Shown one piece after another: positions 40,368-50,797 of a DNA stretch of 64,000 nt. The number at the start of each line of letters is the position of its first letter. Position 1 is the first letter of the stretch. Made by a program: the position numbers and the translations under genes. The notes under the pieces were generated by a model. That model was not told the origin of the DNA. It saw nothing but the letters and a program-made list of their open reading frames with translations, and searched no databases. Source of the stretch: Comamonas testosteroni (GTDB lineage: Bacteria > Pseudomonadota > Gammaproteobacteria > Burkholderiales > Burkholderiaceae_C); NCBI RefSeq assembly GCF_030505195.1, contig NZ_CP129672.1, positions 2,328,501 to 2,392,500 on the forward strand. Direction: 5' to 3'.

Positions 40368-40933
40368 TCCCCAGGCAGCTGCGTCTTGCACACGGTGTAG
40401 CGCAGCTCCGCCATGCCCGTGCCCATCTGCTGCACGGACTGCAGCTGCAGCACGGGGCTCAGCACGCGACGCGGAAACAAAGGCTTGCCACGGCCCAGAG
40501 TGGCCGAGCCAATCTGCACAATCACCTCGTCCAGCAGGCCCGCGTCATGGAACTGAGCCGCCAGATCACCGCCGCCCACGATCCAGATGTTCTTGTCGCC
40601 GGCTGCAGCTCTCATGTTTGCCAGCACGGGCCGCACATCGCCGCTGACAAAGCGCACATCGGCGCCCTCTATCAACGGCAGCTGACGGCTGGAGAAAACC
40701 CAGGCAGGCTGCGCATAAGGCCAGGCCGCGCCGGTCTCCTGCTTTACGGCATCGGCGTTGCGGACCATCCACTCATAGGTGGCCGAGCCCATGGCCAGCG
40801 CACCGACCTGCGCAATAAATCCCGGATAGCTGGACTCCGTCAGGCTGCCCAGGGGAAACAGCCAGTCCAGAGAGTCCTCTTCGGTGGCGAGAAAGCCATC
40901 CAGGCTGCAAGCGGTGTAGTACTGGGTCTTCAT
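40364..40933 (-). CDS. Dihydrofolate reductase / RibD C-terminal-like protein
   Basis: A 189-residue cytosolic protein beginning MKTQYYTACSLDGFLATEEDSLDWLFP, the RibD_C/DHFR-like opening, with GSATYEWM near 49, the NADPH-loop type motif IWIVGGGDLAAQFHDAGLLDEV near 117, and RVLSPV near the end. Family members are usually NADPH-dependent reductases of unknown substrate; it is not the folate enzyme FolA. Monocistronic. Confidence 0.88.
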   Translation of the reverse strand: MKTQYYTACSLDGFLATEEDSLDWLFPLGSLTESSYPGFIAQVGALAMGSATYEWMVRNADAVKQETGAAWPYAQPAWVFSSRQLPLIEGADVRFVSGDVRPVLANMRAAAGDKNIWIVGGGDLAAQFHDAGLLDEVIVQIGSATLGRGKPLFPRRVLSPVLQLQSVQQMGTGMAELRYTVCKTQLPGD

Positions 40934-41054
40934 GATGGGCTGTAGTGTGCCTTGAAGGCGCTGACTCGGTCGGTTACAGACCCGCTATGGAGAAAAATCA
41001 ATCTCGATAGCATCCAGCATCCACCATTCAGGCGCTACAGCACCGAAAGGCCCC

Positions 41055-41489
41055 CTACTGTGCAGGCGCCAGGTTCCGCGCCGTGGCCAGCATGGTGGCG
41101 CACAGCAGCTCCCGGCCTTCGCGGCAGGAAAACACATCCGCCCGGGCCACGGTCAGCAGCTTGCTGGCCTGGATGACACGGCCACGGGCCAGCAAGCTCG
41201 TGCCATTGGCTGCCGCCAGGTATTTGATGCTGCAGTCCACGGTGGCATTGAACCAGCCAGCCGGCAGCAGCGTCCCTGCGGCCGACACGGCGGCGAAGTC
41301 CGCGATGGCAAAGACGGGCGTTGCCTGCAACTGGCCGGGCCTGAAACTCAGGCTTTCCTGATAGGGCAGGCTGAGATCGACCTCGCCTGGCTCTATGCGC
41401 TCAAAGCGCAGTTGCAGCATCCGGGCCACCGGCATGGAAAGTACCAGGGCCTGTACGTCACGGGCGAAATTCTCGTTCTGAGCTGTCAT
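41055..41489 (-). CDS. PaaI/hotdog-fold thioesterase family protein
   Basis: A 144-residue hotdog-fold protein. The sequence FERIEPGEVDLSLPYQESLSFRPGQLQATPVFAIADFAAVSAAG follows the PaaI pattern, in which the central helix residues FAIADFAA replace the usual catalytic DxA segment, then VDCSIKYLAAANG. It likely hydrolyses acyl-CoA thioesters. Its ATG (41489) overlaps the MerR stop as TGATG with AGGAGGAAG just before, so the two are translationally coupled. A GTG one codon earlier is possible. Confidence 0.86.
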   Translation of the reverse strand: MTAQNENFARDVQALVLSMPVARMLQLRFERIEPGEVDLSLPYQESLSFRPGQLQATPVFAIADFAAVSAAGTLLPAGWFNATVDCSIKYLAAANGTSLLARGRVIQASKLLTVARADVFSCREGRELLCATMLATARNLAPAQ

Positions 41490-41923
41490 CACTTCCTCCT
41501 ACTCCGACCGGATGAACCGGCCTCGTCACTGCCGCGGGCGCGAACCCGCGGAAATCCTGGCTTCGAGGCTGGCTGCGGCTCGCGCTCGCCAAACCACGCG
41601 ATGTGTGAAACCAGGTGCTTGCGCAGTGCGCGCCGCTGGGCAATCTCCGCATCCAGTTCGGCAATGCGCTCCTCAAGCCTGGCAATCATCTGGGCCGCCG
41701 TCAGGGTCTGGCGACGATAGGCCGGCAGCACTTCGGCGATCTGCGCCAGGGAGAAGCCACATTGCCGCGACATGGCGATGAATCGCAGCTCGCGGATCAC
41801 GCTGTCATCGAACTCGCGGTAGCCGGAGGGGCGCCGGGCGGCGGCAATCAGGCCCAGACTCTCATAGTGGCGAATGGCGTGCACGGACACACCCGACAGG
41901 CTGGCAAGTTCCGATATCTGCAT
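41489..41923 (-). CDS. MerR family transcriptional regulator
   Basis: A 144-residue regulator beginning MQISELASLSGVSVHAIRHYESLGLIAAARRPSGYREFD, the MerR winged helix (1-70), followed by a coiled coil (about 78-115, ARLEERIAELDAEIAQRR). No cysteine cluster for metal sensing is visible, so a small organic inducer is more likely. It is coupled to the downstream thioesterase gene by a TGATG overlap, which suggests that it regulates that gene and itself. Confidence 0.92.
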   Translation of the reverse strand: MQISELASLSGVSVHAIRHYESLGLIAAARRPSGYREFDDSVIRELRFIAMSRQCGFSLAQIAEVLPAYRRQTLTAAQMIARLEERIAELDAEIAQRRALRKHLVSHIAWFGEREPQPASKPGFPRVRARGSDEAGSSGRSRRK

Positions 41924-42008
41924 GGCGACAAGGCTAACAAGCCTGGGGTTACACGAAGGTTGTGGTCCACAGCCATGTTCACACAGTTTGTCTTCCGTGC
42001 TGCGGCCA

Positions 42009-42046
42009 TAAAAAAACGCACTGTGCTTGCACAGTGCGTTTTTTGG
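42009..42046 (-). terminator. Intrinsic terminator downstream of second terC
   Basis: AAAAAACGCACTGTG and CACAGTGCGTTTTTT form a 15-bp perfect stem with a CTTG loop and T6, 20 bp after the terC stop. It can act on both strands. Confidence 0.92.
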
Positions 42047-42065
42047 CAAAGCCGTCGAAGGGCGC

Positions 42066-42758
42066 TCAGGCCGTCGCCACTTCCTTCTTCTCGCCACGGG
42101 CTTGCATGAACTTGCCCAGTCCGACCACCAGCACGGCGCCCGCTGCAGCAGCGGCATAGTGCAGCCAGGGGTGCGCCAATGCGAACCCATGCAGCAGGTT
42201 GTCGTTGACGATGGTCTCGCCGCCCACCCAGCCGATCAGCGCCGCGCCCAGCGTGACGATGACGGGGAAGCGTTCCATGAGCTTGATCATCAGCGTGGAG
42301 CCGAAGATCACCAGGGGAATGGAAATGGCCAGACCCAGGATCAGCAACACCATATTGCCCTGGGCGGTGGCGGCCACGGCAATCACGTTGTCCAGGCTCA
42401 TCACCAGGTCGGCGATCAGGATGGTGCGGATGGCGGTCATCATGGAGCCATGGCCCTTGGACTCGCCATCGCCGTCTTCGTCGCCCGTCAGCAGCTGATA
42501 GCCGATCCACAGCAGCAGGCAGCCGCCCACGACCTGCAGGAAGGAGAGCTCCAGCAGCTTGGCAGCCACCACGGTCAGCACGATACGCAGCACCACGGCG
42601 GCGCCGGAGCCAAACATGATGGCTTTCTTTTGCTGTTCAGGGGGAAGAGAGCGCGCGGCCAGTGCGATGACCACGGCGTTGTCGCCGGAGAGGATGATGT
42701 TGATCCAGATGATCTTCACCAGGCCGATCCAGAAATCGGCGCTATTGAGCATTTCCAT
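42066..42758 (-). CDS. TerC family integral membrane protein (second copy)
   Basis: A 230-residue protein with seven hydrophobic helices. It keeps both family motifs, IIWINIILSGDNAVVIALA and IADLVMSLDNVIAVAA. Compared with the copy at 22161 it lacks the C-terminal extension and has no yybP-ykoY element upstream; instead a hairpin (42784-42808, GAAAGCGCCGC / GCGGCGCTTTC) precedes its ATG. It follows sucCD on the same strand. Probable metal (Mn2+) transport or handling. Confidence 0.92.
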   Translation of the reverse strand: MEMLNSADFWIGLVKIIWINIILSGDNAVVIALAARSLPPEQQKKAIMFGSGAAVVLRIVLTVVAAKLLELSFLQVVGGCLLLWIGYQLLTGDEDGDGESKGHGSMMTAIRTILIADLVMSLDNVIAVAATAQGNMVLLILGLAISIPLVIFGSTLMIKLMERFPVIVTLGAALIGWVGGETIVNDNLLHGFALAHPWLHYAAAAAGAVLVVGLGKFMQARGEKKEVATA

Positions 42759-42783
42759 GATGACTCCACTGTTTTGAATATGA

Positions 42784-42808
42784 AAGCGCCGCATTGCGCG
42801 GCGCTTTC
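42784..42808. terminator. Hairpin between sucD and terC, probable terminator
   Basis: An almost perfect stem AAAGCGCCGC / GCGGCGCTTT with a short ATTGC loop. The T-run is better on the plus strand than on the minus strand, where both genes are transcribed, so it may be an imperfect sucCD terminator or part of the terC leader. Confidence 0.55.
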
Positions 42809-42903
42809 TTTTAAGAGTGGAGGCAGTGTAGGGCTCGAAGCCCATCTTGCCAGTTCGTAATACTGCGTAAATTCAACGCGGTATCACGAACTTTTGCACG
42901 GGC

Positions 42904-43803
42904 TTACTTCTTCAGCAGGCCTTGCAGCAGGCGCCCCATTTCGGAAGGGTTGCGGGTGATGGTGAAGCCGCACTCTTCCATGATGGCCAGCTTGGCGTCA
43001 GCGGTGTCGGCACCGCCGGAGATCAGGGCACCTGCGTGGCCCATGCGCTTGCCGGGAGGCGCAGTCACGCCGGCGATGAAGCCCACGATAGGCTTCTTCA
43101 TGTTGGCCTTGCACCACTGGGCAGCTTCGGCTTCGTCGGGACCGCCGATTTCACCGATCATGATCACGGCATCGGTGTCGGGATCGTCGTTGAAAGCGCG
43201 CATCACGTCGATGTGCTTCAGACCGTTGATGGGGTCGCCACCGATACCGACAGCGGAGGACTGGCCAATGCCCAGTTCGGTCAGCTGAGCCACGGCTTCG
43301 TAAGTCAGCGTACCGGAACGGGACACCACGCCCACGCGGCCCTTCTTGTGGATGTGACCGGGCATGATGCCGATCTTGATTTCGTCAGGCGTGATCAGAC
43401 CGGGGCAGTTGGGGCCCAGCAGCAGAGTCTTCTTGCCGCCGGCAGCTTCCTTGGCCTTCATCTTGTTGCGCACTTCCAGCATGTCGCGAACGGGGATGCC
43501 TTCGGTGATGCAGATGGCCAGGTCCAGGTCGGCTTCAACAGCTTCCCAGATGGCAGCGGCAGCACCTGCGGGAGGCACATAGATCACGGACACGGTAGCG
43601 CCGGTTTCCTTGGCGGCGTCCTTGACGGAACCAAAGATTGGGATGTCGAAAATCTTTTCGCCAGCCTTCTTGGGGTTCACGCCTGCCACGAAGCAGTTCT
43701 TGCCGTTCGCGTATTCCTGGCACTTTTCAGTGTGGAACTGACCGGTCTTGCCAGTAATGCCCTGGGTGATGACCTTGGTGTCTTTGTTGATAAAGATCGA
43801 CAT
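42904..43803 (-). CDS. sucD: Succinate-CoA ligase, alpha subunit
   Basis: TCA-cycle enzyme subunit that binds CoA and carries the phospho-histidine. The 299 residues show the Rossmann start KVITQGITGKTGQFHTEK, the signature GPNCPGLITPDE, and the active-site histidine in GHAGALISGG (about residue 256). It follows sucC by 20 bp on the same strand, forming the usual sucCD operon; the genes for 2-oxoglutarate dehydrogenase are not in the window. Confidence 0.97.
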   Translation of the reverse strand: MSIFINKDTKVITQGITGKTGQFHTEKCQEYANGKNCFVAGVNPKKAGEKIFDIPIFGSVKDAAKETGATVSVIYVPPAGAAAAIWEAVEADLDLAICITEGIPVRDMLEVRNKMKAKEAAGGKKTLLLGPNCPGLITPDEIKIGIMPGHIHKKGRVGVVSRSGTLTYEAVAQLTELGIGQSSAVGIGGDPINGLKHIDVMRAFNDDPDTDAVIMIGEIGGPDEAEAAQWCKANMKKPIVGFIAGVTAPPGKRMGHAGALISGGADTADAKLAIMEECGFTITRNPSEMGRLLQGLLKK

Positions 43804-43823
43804 GTTTCTATCTCCGGGGCGTA

Positions 43824-44984
<1,161 letters not shown>

Positions 44985-45455
44985 GACTTTGTCTCTCTGA
45001 ACTGAGGGGAAATACCCGCTTGCCACCGACTCGGGGGAGCCTGGCCATCGGGTTCATATGACATGGCGAGCAGGAATGTACCATGCTGCACCGCGCAAAA
45101 CGACAGCTGAACATGCGCAAAATCCACAATTTCGCGCAACTTTGTCGTGTTCCGGAAACAGCTGCAATGCCTTGAATTCTTTAGGGAAATTATTCCTACA
45201 CGATATCTTTTCTTCCCGCAACTTTCTTATGTCTTATATACGAGTTAAAGGCCTTGAGGCTGCGGCTGGCAATGTGCTGACAACCGCTAATAGCTGCTGC
45301 GTCTACTGGGCCATTCGCGCAAGACTTGTGCAAAGACAGGCCGTGCACATCCCTGACGAGATTCAAGGACAATCACCGCTCGTAAAGCGGCAATGGTGCC
45401 GCAGGCAGCGGCATAGAAACCAAGAAATGCGCGCGCCGGTGCAGGAGAAAATGCA
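44985..45455. other. 471-bp divergent intergenic region between sucC and argC
   Basis: This region should carry the sucCD and argC promoters. I see no credible ORF, repeat copy or recognisable RNA element; a short hairpin (CCGCTCGTAAAGCGG) near 45375 is the only local structure. A 178-codon plus-strand frame through it simply runs into argC out of frame. Confidence 0.5.
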
Positions 45456-46388
45456 ATGGCAAAAGTCTTTATTGACGGAGAAGCAGGAACCACGGGTCTG
45501 CAGATCCGTGAGCGTCTGGTCGATTTTGCAGGGGTGGAGCTGGTCAGCATCGACCCCGCACTGCGCAAGGACCCGGCCGCCAAACGCTCTCTGATTGCCG
45601 GTGTGGATCTGGTCATCCTCTGCCTGCACGACGATGCCGCCCGCGAAACTGCCGCCATGGTGGACTCCATCACCGCAGAGACCGGCCGCGCCATCAAGAT
45701 CATCGACGCCTCCACCGCCCATCGCACGGCCGCAGGCTGGGCCTACGGTTTCCCCGAACTGCGCGCCGGCCAGCTCGAGGCCATCAAGAGCGCCACCCGC
45801 GTCTCCAACCCCGGCTGCTACGCCACGGGTGCCATCGCCCTGCTGGCACCGCTGGTGGCTGCTGGCCTGATTCCCGCCGACTACCCCGTGAGCCTGCCTT
45901 CCGTGTCCGGCTACAGCGGCGGCGGCCGCAGCATGATCGAAGCCTATGAAGGCGGCGATGCCGCGCCTTACGAGGCCTATGCCCTGGGCCTGTCGCACAA
46001 GCACATTCCCGAAATCCTGCACTACACCGGCATGACCCGCCGCCCCGTGTTCATCCCCGCAGTGAGCAACTTTGCCCAGGGCATGCTGGTGCAGCTGCCG
46101 CTGCACCTGGATCTGCTGCCCGGTGCACCCAAGGCCGCCGACCTGCACGACGCGCTGGCCAGCCACTACGCCCGGACCAATACCAGCGCCAACTGGGTCA
46201 GCGTGCTGCCGCCCACGGACGACAACAAGCTGGCCGCCGACACCCTGGCCAATACCAACAAGCTGGAGCTGCGCGTGTTTGCCAACGAGCAATACCGCCA
46301 GGCCGTGCTGATCGCGCGTCTGGACAATCTGGGCAAGGGTGCCAGCGGCGCCGCCGTGCAGAACCTGCAGATCATGCTGGGCCTCTGA
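45456..46388 (+). CDS. argC: N-acetyl-gamma-glutamyl-phosphate reductase (short, type 2)
   Basis: Third step of arginine synthesis, reducing N-acetylglutamyl phosphate to the semialdehyde. At 310 residues it is the short ArgC form. The Rossmann start [21 protein letters not shown] is followed by catalytic Cys121 in [10 protein letters not shown] and [17 protein letters not shown]. An AGGAG box precedes the ATG. A terminator follows at 46408-46436. Confidence 0.95.
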   Translation: MAKVFIDGEAGTTGLQIRERLVDFAGVELVSIDPALRKDPAAKRSLIAGVDLVILCLHDDAARETAAMVDSITAETGRAIKIIDASTAHRTAAGWAYGFPELRAGQLEAIKSATRVSNPGCYATGAIALLAPLVAAGLIPADYPVSLPSVSGYSGGGRSMIEAYEGGDAAPYEAYALGLSHKHIPEILHYTGMTRRPVFIPAVSNFAQGMLVQLPLHLDLLPGAPKAADLHDALASHYARTNTSANWVSVLPPTDDNKLAADTLANTNKLELRVFANEQYRQAVLIARLDNLGKGASGAAVQNLQIMLGL

Positions 46389-46407
46389 GCGCGCCCAGTC
46401 TCTGCTG

Positions 46408-46436
46408 AAACGGCCCTATGGGCCGTTTTTTATTGA
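46408..46436 (+). terminator. Intrinsic terminator after argC
   Basis: AACGGCCC-TAT-GGGCCGTT forms an 8-bp stem followed by TTTTTATT, about 20 bp after the argC stop. Confidence 0.9.
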
Positions 46437-46588
46437 TTTCGCGGCGATGATCAGCACCTGGCCCCGCTGGGGACAAACAATAAAATCAATAGCTTACAGC
46501 GCCATCCAGACAAGGAATTCAATGCAAAAGATGCATCAAATCGTTGCCTACATTGCGCATAAAGCTCCTGTTTTAAAAGCGCCTCTCC

Positions 46589-47512
46589 ATGAACCCCACT
46601 GAAGCCGCCGCCCGGCGTGCCACGCTTATCGGCCTGCTGGCCGTGCTCTGCTGGAGCTGCACCGTGGGCCTGATGCGTGCCGTGGCAGAGCCGCTGGGTG
46701 CCGTCGGCGGCGCGGCCTGCCTCTACACCATGGCCGCCATCTGCGTTGCCGCAGCACGCGGGCGCAAAGGCTGGCGCGAGCTGGCACGCTGGCGCAGCAT
46801 GCACCCTGCCTATCTCTGGGGCTGCGGCCTGCTGTTTGTGGTCTATGAGATTTGCCTGTCCGTAGCCGTGGGCCTGGCCCACGACCGCAGCCAGGCCATG
46901 GAGATCGGGCTCATCAACTATCTCTGGCCCAGCCTCACCATCGTGCTGGCCGTGCTGTGCGGCCAGCAGGGGGCTCGCTGGTGGCTGTGGCCAGGCGTGC
47001 TGATCTGCCTGTGGGGCCTGGCGCGCGTGCTGGGCGGCGACAGCTTCAGCCTGCCGCTCATGTGGAGCCATGTGCTGGGCAACCCGCTGGCCTATGGCAT
47101 GGGTTTTGCTGCCGCCCTGCTCTGGCCGACCTACTCGCTGCTGGCGCGCCGCTATGGCGCAGGCTTCAACGCCGTGGGTCTGTTCGTGACCTGGACTTCC
47201 ATCGCGCTGTGGCTCAAGTGGCTGATGCTGGGCGAGCCACAGCCCATGCTCTGGACCTGGCTGACCGCCGGCCAGGTCTTGCTGGTCGGGGCGCTCACGG
47301 CACTGGGCTACAGCTGCTGGGAGCACGGCATCCAGCATGGCAAGCTGGCCCTGCTGGCTGCGGCGTCCTATTTCACACCGGTGCTCTCGGCGCTGATGGC
47401 CAGTGCACTGCTGCAGGTGCTGCCGGGCTGGAGCTTTTGGCAAGGCGTGGCACTGGTAACGCTGGGTTCGCTGGTCTGCTGGTGGGCAACGCGCACGCCT
47501 GCGCCGGTATAA
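46589..47512 (+). CDS. YddG-like aromatic amino acid / metabolite exporter (EamA family)
   Basis: A 307-residue protein with ten hydrophobic helices. Residues IGLINYLWPSLTIVLAVL and SYFTPVLSALMASALL match the characteristic positions of YddG, whose members export aromatic amino acids and methyl viologen. Family-level assignment to DMT/EamA is firm; the substrate is inferred. Its upstream gap (46437-46588) holds degenerate repeat-like sequence. It ends 3 bp from the convergent membrane gene. Confidence 0.87.
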   Translation: MNPTEAAARRATLIGLLAVLCWSCTVGLMRAVAEPLGAVGGAACLYTMAAICVAAARGRKGWRELARWRSMHPAYLWGCGLLFVVYEICLSVAVGLAHDRSQAMEIGLINYLWPSLTIVLAVLCGQQGARWWLWPGVLICLWGLARVLGGDSFSLPLMWSHVLGNPLAYGMGFAAALLWPTYSLLARRYGAGFNAVGLFVTWTSIALWLKWLMLGEPQPMLWTWLTAGQVLLVGALTALGYSCWEHGIQHGKLALLAAASYFTPVLSALMASALLQVLPGWSFWQGVALVTLGSLVCWWATRTPAPV

Positions 47513-47515
47513 GCC

Positions 47516-48238
47516 TCAGGTCAGCCAGATGCCAAGGCCCAATACCACCGCATGCACGGCCATCACAATCCACAGCAGCGTCCACGACGGCTCGGCCATC
47601 TCCTGCAGCAGGCTCTGAATTTTTTCGCCCACAAAGGCACGCAGCGCCGGGTCTCCCCGGCTGGCTTGCTCACCCCACTCGGCACGCGTCCGGCCCCATT
47701 CGTCCATCACCTCGGACAGCGGCAGGCGATTGAGCACCGTGCGCACCACCCATTGCACCGCCCGGCCATCGCCAATCCAGGGTTTCAGATGCTCCATGGC
47801 CGTGCTCATGTTCAGCAGGTCGGCGGTTTTGTGCAGTGCATTGTGCGCACGGGGCATAGACTCGATGCGCTGCGCCAGCATCTCGGCCAACCGCTGCGAC
47901 AAGCCCTGTCCATAACGCGCCACCAGCTTGCCAGTGGCGCGGGCGCGCCCGATCTGCAGGCCCACCATCACATAGGCCGGGATGATGAACACCAGCAGCA
48001 GGGCCACCACCAGCGACGGCGAAAACAGCAAGGTGATGAAAGCCCCCGCGCCACCGGCATGGGCCGCCGCAGGCATGCCCGGCCCGTCCAGGCGCAGGAA
48101 GTAGAAAGCGGCCGAGGTGCAGCCCAGCACCAGAGCCAGCGCAATGCCGAGCATCAGGCCACCCAGCAGGGATTTGCCTGCGCTCAGGCCGACACGCAAG
48201 GCGGACACAGTATCCGGATTCGAGGCTGTTGAGGGCAT
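47516..48238 (-). CDS. Hypothetical membrane protein
   Basis: A 240-residue protein with helices at about 22-45, 68-95 and 218-238 and a hydrophilic middle of about 115 residues (LVARYGQGLSQRLAEMLAQRIESMPRAHNALHKTADLLN and on) that should face the cytoplasm. I recognise no family and no catalytic motif. It lies downstream of recX on the same strand, 51 bp after its stop, so it may belong to the recA-recX transcript. Confidence 0.72.
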   Translation of the reverse strand: MPSTASNPDTVSALRVGLSAGKSLLGGLMLGIALALVLGCTSAAFYFLRLDGPGMPAAAHAGGAGAFITLLFSPSLVVALLLVFIIPAYVMVGLQIGRARATGKLVARYGQGLSQRLAEMLAQRIESMPRAHNALHKTADLLNMSTAMEHLKPWIGDGRAVQWVVRTVLNRLPLSEVMDEWGRTRAEWGEQASRGDPALRAFVGEKIQSLLQEMAEPSWTLLWIVMAVHAVVLGLGIWLT

Positions 48239-48289
48239 GCATTGTCCTTTCCGTCACGGAGTCTAACGGTCGCCGGCTGCGTGCAGTTC

Positions 48290-48766
48290 TCAGCCCGCGT
48301 CATCACTTTCGTCGAACGCCGAGTATGGAGCCTCGCGCAAAACCCGCGATGCCACGGCAGAGGAAAAGCCCCGCGACGCCATGAAGCGCAGCTGTTTGGC
48401 CTTTTCCTTGATATCGGCAGGCGGCGTGCCAAAGCGCTTGCGCCACAGCTCACGGGCACGTTCCAGCTCGGTATCGCGCAGTTGCTCGCTCGCGTTGCGC
48501 ACCACTTCATCGTCCAGCCCTTTGCTGCGCAACTCCTGCACCAGCCGCGCCGTGCCAAAGCGGCTGGACTTGCTGTGAATGACGGAATCCACTACCCGCT
48601 GCGCGCTGATGAAGCCGCGCTTTTCCAGCTCATCGAGAATGGCCCGCAGGTCATCGCCCTCTTCCACATACGGCGCCAGCTTGCGCTGCAACTCCAGCCG
48701 CGAATGCTCGCGCTGCCCCAGCAGCTTCAGGGCTCGGCCTTTGAGTGAAAGCTTGGCAAAGCTCAC
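48290..48766 (-). CDS. recX: Regulatory protein RecX
   Basis: Small modulator of RecA filaments. The 158 residues are three helical repeats: FAKLSLKGRALKLLGQREHSRLELQRKL, GFISAQRVVDSVIHSKSSRFGTARLVQELRSKG and RFMASRGFSSAVASRVL. The GTG start at 48766 aligns with the usual N-terminus of beta-proteobacterial RecX. It follows recA on the same strand; a structured repeat copy separates them, which may reduce RecX relative to RecA. Confidence 0.92.
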   Translation of the reverse strand: MSFAKLSLKGRALKLLGQREHSRLELQRKLAPYVEEGDDLRAILDELEKRGFISAQRVVDSVIHSKSSRFGTARLVQELRSKGLDDEVVRNASEQLRDTELERARELWRKRFGTPPADIKEKAKQLRFMASRGFSSAVASRVLREAPYSAFDESDDAG

Positions 48767-48870
48767 GACGCATCTCCAGAAACAAAAAGGCGCAGGACGA
48801 ACCTGCGCAAAGATGGCAAACCTTTTGAGCAATAAGGCCCGAACTCAAACACTGGCGTTCACCAAGCCAG

Positions 48871-48945
48871 GGACATCAAGCAAGGGCCGCACTGCTGCGA
48901 GGATGTCGTCCCCTTTCGCGAAAGGCGCATAGCGCCTCAGGGGAA
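48871..48945 (-). repeat. Structured dispersed repeat, copy D (between recA and recX)
   Basis: A shortened copy: variable stem GACATC (48872-48877) with GATGTC (48902-48907), second stem reduced to CCTTT-CGCG-AAAGG, and terminal GGCGCATAGCGCC followed by TCAGGGG. It lies a few bases after the recA stop. Confidence 0.83.
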
Positions 48946-48948
48946 GAA

Positions 48949-50058
48949 TCAACCTTCAATCACTCCGTCCTTGTCTACCTTGCCCTTGCCGCCCTTGGCA
49001 GGCTTGGCTTCGGCAGCCGCTGCACCGTCCACGGGCAGCAGCTTGATGCCCAGGCTATCGCGCACCTTGTTCTCGATTTCGATGGCCAGCGCGGGGTTCT
49101 CGCGCAGGAACTCACGCGAGTTGTCGCGGCCCTGGCCGATTTTTTCGCCGTTGTAGGCATACCAGGCACCGCTCTTTTCCAGAATCTTGGCGTTCACGCC
49201 CATGTCCAGAATCTCGCCTTCGCGGCTGATGCCTTCGCCAAACAGGATGTCGAACTCGGCCGTCTTGAAGGGGGGCGAGACCTTGTTCTTCACGACCTTG
49301 ACCTTGGTTTCGTTGCCGATGGCCTCATCGCCCTTCTTGATGGTGCCGGTGCGGCGGATATCCAGACGCACGGAGGCATAGAACTTCAGCGCATTGCCGC
49401 CGGTGGTGGTCTCGGGCGAGCCGAACATCACGCCGATCTTCATGCGGATCTGATTGATGAAGATGACCATGCAGTTGGTCTTCTTGATGGTGGCCGTCAG
49501 CTTGCGCAGGGCCTGGCTCATCAGGCGGGCCTGCAGGCCGGGCAGGGCGTCGCCCATCTCACCTTCGATTTCGGCCTTGGGCGTCAAGGCGGCCACCGAG
49601 TCGATGACGATCAGGTCCACGGCACCCGAGCGCACCAGACTGTCGCAGATCTCCAGTGCCTGCTCACCGGTGTCGGGCTGGCTGATCAGCACGTCGCTGA
49701 GGCTCACGCCCAGCTTCTGGGCATAGCCGGTGTCCAGCGCATGCTCGGCGTCGATGAAGGCGCAGGTGCCGCCCAGCTTTTGCATCTCGGCAATGACCTG
49801 CAGCGTCAGCGTGGTCTTGCCCGAGGATTCGGGGCCGTAGATTTCAATCACGCGGCCGCGCGGCAGACCGCCTACGCCCAGCGCGATGTCCAGACCCAGA
49901 GAGCCGGTGGAGACGACCTGAATGTCTTCGATGGCTTCACCTTCACCGAGCTTCATGATGGTGCCCTTGCCGAACTGCTTTTCGATCTGGGCCAGGGCTG
50001 CAGCCAGGGCTTTGGCTTTTTCGCTGTTGGCGTCGTTGGTCTTGGCGATGGCGTTCAT
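48949..50058 (-). CDS. recA: Recombinase RecA
   Basis: ATP-dependent strand exchange and SOS co-protease. The 369 residues include Walker A GPESSGKT at 75-82, the Walker B-like [15 protein letters not shown], loop L2 and the RecA signature ALKFYASVR. The C-terminal tail is Lys/Ala/Gly-rich. The start at ATG 50058 gives [18 protein letters not shown]. Two LexA-box-like palindromes lie 42-75 bp upstream. recX follows. Confidence 0.98.
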   Translation of the reverse strand: MNAIAKTNDANSEKAKALAAALAQIEKQFGKGTIMKLGEGEAIEDIQVVSTGSLGLDIALGVGGLPRGRVIEIYGPESSGKTTLTLQVIAEMQKLGGTCAFIDAEHALDTGYAQKLGVSLSDVLISQPDTGEQALEICDSLVRSGAVDLIVIDSVAALTPKAEIEGEMGDALPGLQARLMSQALRKLTATIKKTNCMVIFINQIRMKIGVMFGSPETTTGGNALKFYASVRLDIRRTGTIKKGDEAIGNETKVKVVKNKVSPPFKTAEFDILFGEGISREGEILDMGVNAKILEKSGAWYAYNGEKIGQGRDNSREFLRENPALAIEIENKVRDSLGIKLLPVDGAAAAEAKPAKGGKGKVDKDGVIEG

Positions 50059-50099
50059 ATCAGGCTCCGAAGTAGGTGAATGACTGTCTGTAGCCAGCC

Positions 50100-50132
50100 C
50101 TGTTTATGTATTCAGGCTGGATGCTTGAACAG
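50100..50132 (-). promoter_or_regulatory. Two tandem LexA (SOS) box-like sites upstream of recA
   Basis: CTGTTTATGTATTCAG (50100-50115) and CTGGATGCTTGAACAG (50117-50132) both fit CTG-N10-CAG; the first keeps CTGT, the second keeps ACAG. The position 42 bp before the recA start codon is right for repression. Each half site is imperfect, so confidence is moderate. Confidence 0.6.
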
Positions 50133-50196
50133 TAGTTTAGAGGCTGCTACCGCAAATTTATTTAAATATTTAGTCAGTTTGCCTTACTATTTATCC

Positions 50197-50688
50197 ATGT
50201 CGGAAATCGCCCACGTCACCCCGCCCGCCGATGCCTGGCGCCAGACCCATCTGGGCCGTTTGCTGGGTCATGCCATGCGCCGCTTCGATGCGCGCGTGCT
50301 GCAGCTCATGGCGCGTGCAGTGGAGGTGCCGCTGGCGCTGTCCAACCTGGCGGCCCGCGACAAGGTGGGGGCGGCCCATATCCACATCACGCGCCATCTG
50401 TCGCTGGCTGGCGACCGGCTCACCGATCTGGCCGGCAAGGCCGGCATGACCAAACAGGCCATGGCCGATCTGGTGACGCAGTGCGAAGCCTGGGGCCTGG
50501 TCACGCGCGAGAGCGACCCGCATGATGCGCGCGCCAGGCGCGTGCGCTTCACCGATGCGGGTCTGGCCTGGCTGCAGGCTTTTCACGACGCCGTAAGCCA
50601 GGCAGAGGCCGAATTTCGCGAAGCCGTGGGCACGGATGTGGCCACCGTGGTCGCGCTGGGCCTGGAAGCCTATGCCGAAGGCTATTGA
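50197..50688 (+). CDS. MarR family transcriptional regulator
   Basis: A 163-residue winged-helix regulator. DRLTDLAGKAGMTKQAMADLVTQCEAWGLVTRESDPHDARARRVRFTDAG (about 72-122) is the MarR DNA-binding segment with the wing arginines. The ATG at 50197 is the first that leads into the dimerisation helix; 39 upstream codons are open but unlike the family. It is divergent from recA, and no obvious effector gene follows, so its targets are unknown. Confidence 0.9.
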   Translation: MSEIAHVTPPADAWRQTHLGRLLGHAMRRFDARVLQLMARAVEVPLALSNLAARDKVGAAHIHITRHLSLAGDRLTDLAGKAGMTKQAMADLVTQCEAWGLVTRESDPHDARARRVRFTDAGLAWLQAFHDAVSQAEAEFREAVGTDVATVVALGLEAYAEGY

Positions 50689-50797
50689 GATTCGACGCCT
50701 GTAAGCGGCTGTCGAGAATTGCCCTGAATGGCCACGAGCCATCCCTACAATGGCAGCAAAAGTGCAAACAGGCACACATAACAACCAGGAGACACAC

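Noticed and set aside
42784..42808. Possible yybP-ykoY riboswitch before the second terC
   Set aside because: Only a simple GC hairpin is present; the GGGGAGTAGC and AGCAAGACC boxes are missing.
45058..45594. 178-codon plus-strand ORF upstream of argC
   Set aside because: Runs out of frame into argC and has no family features; treated as intergenic.
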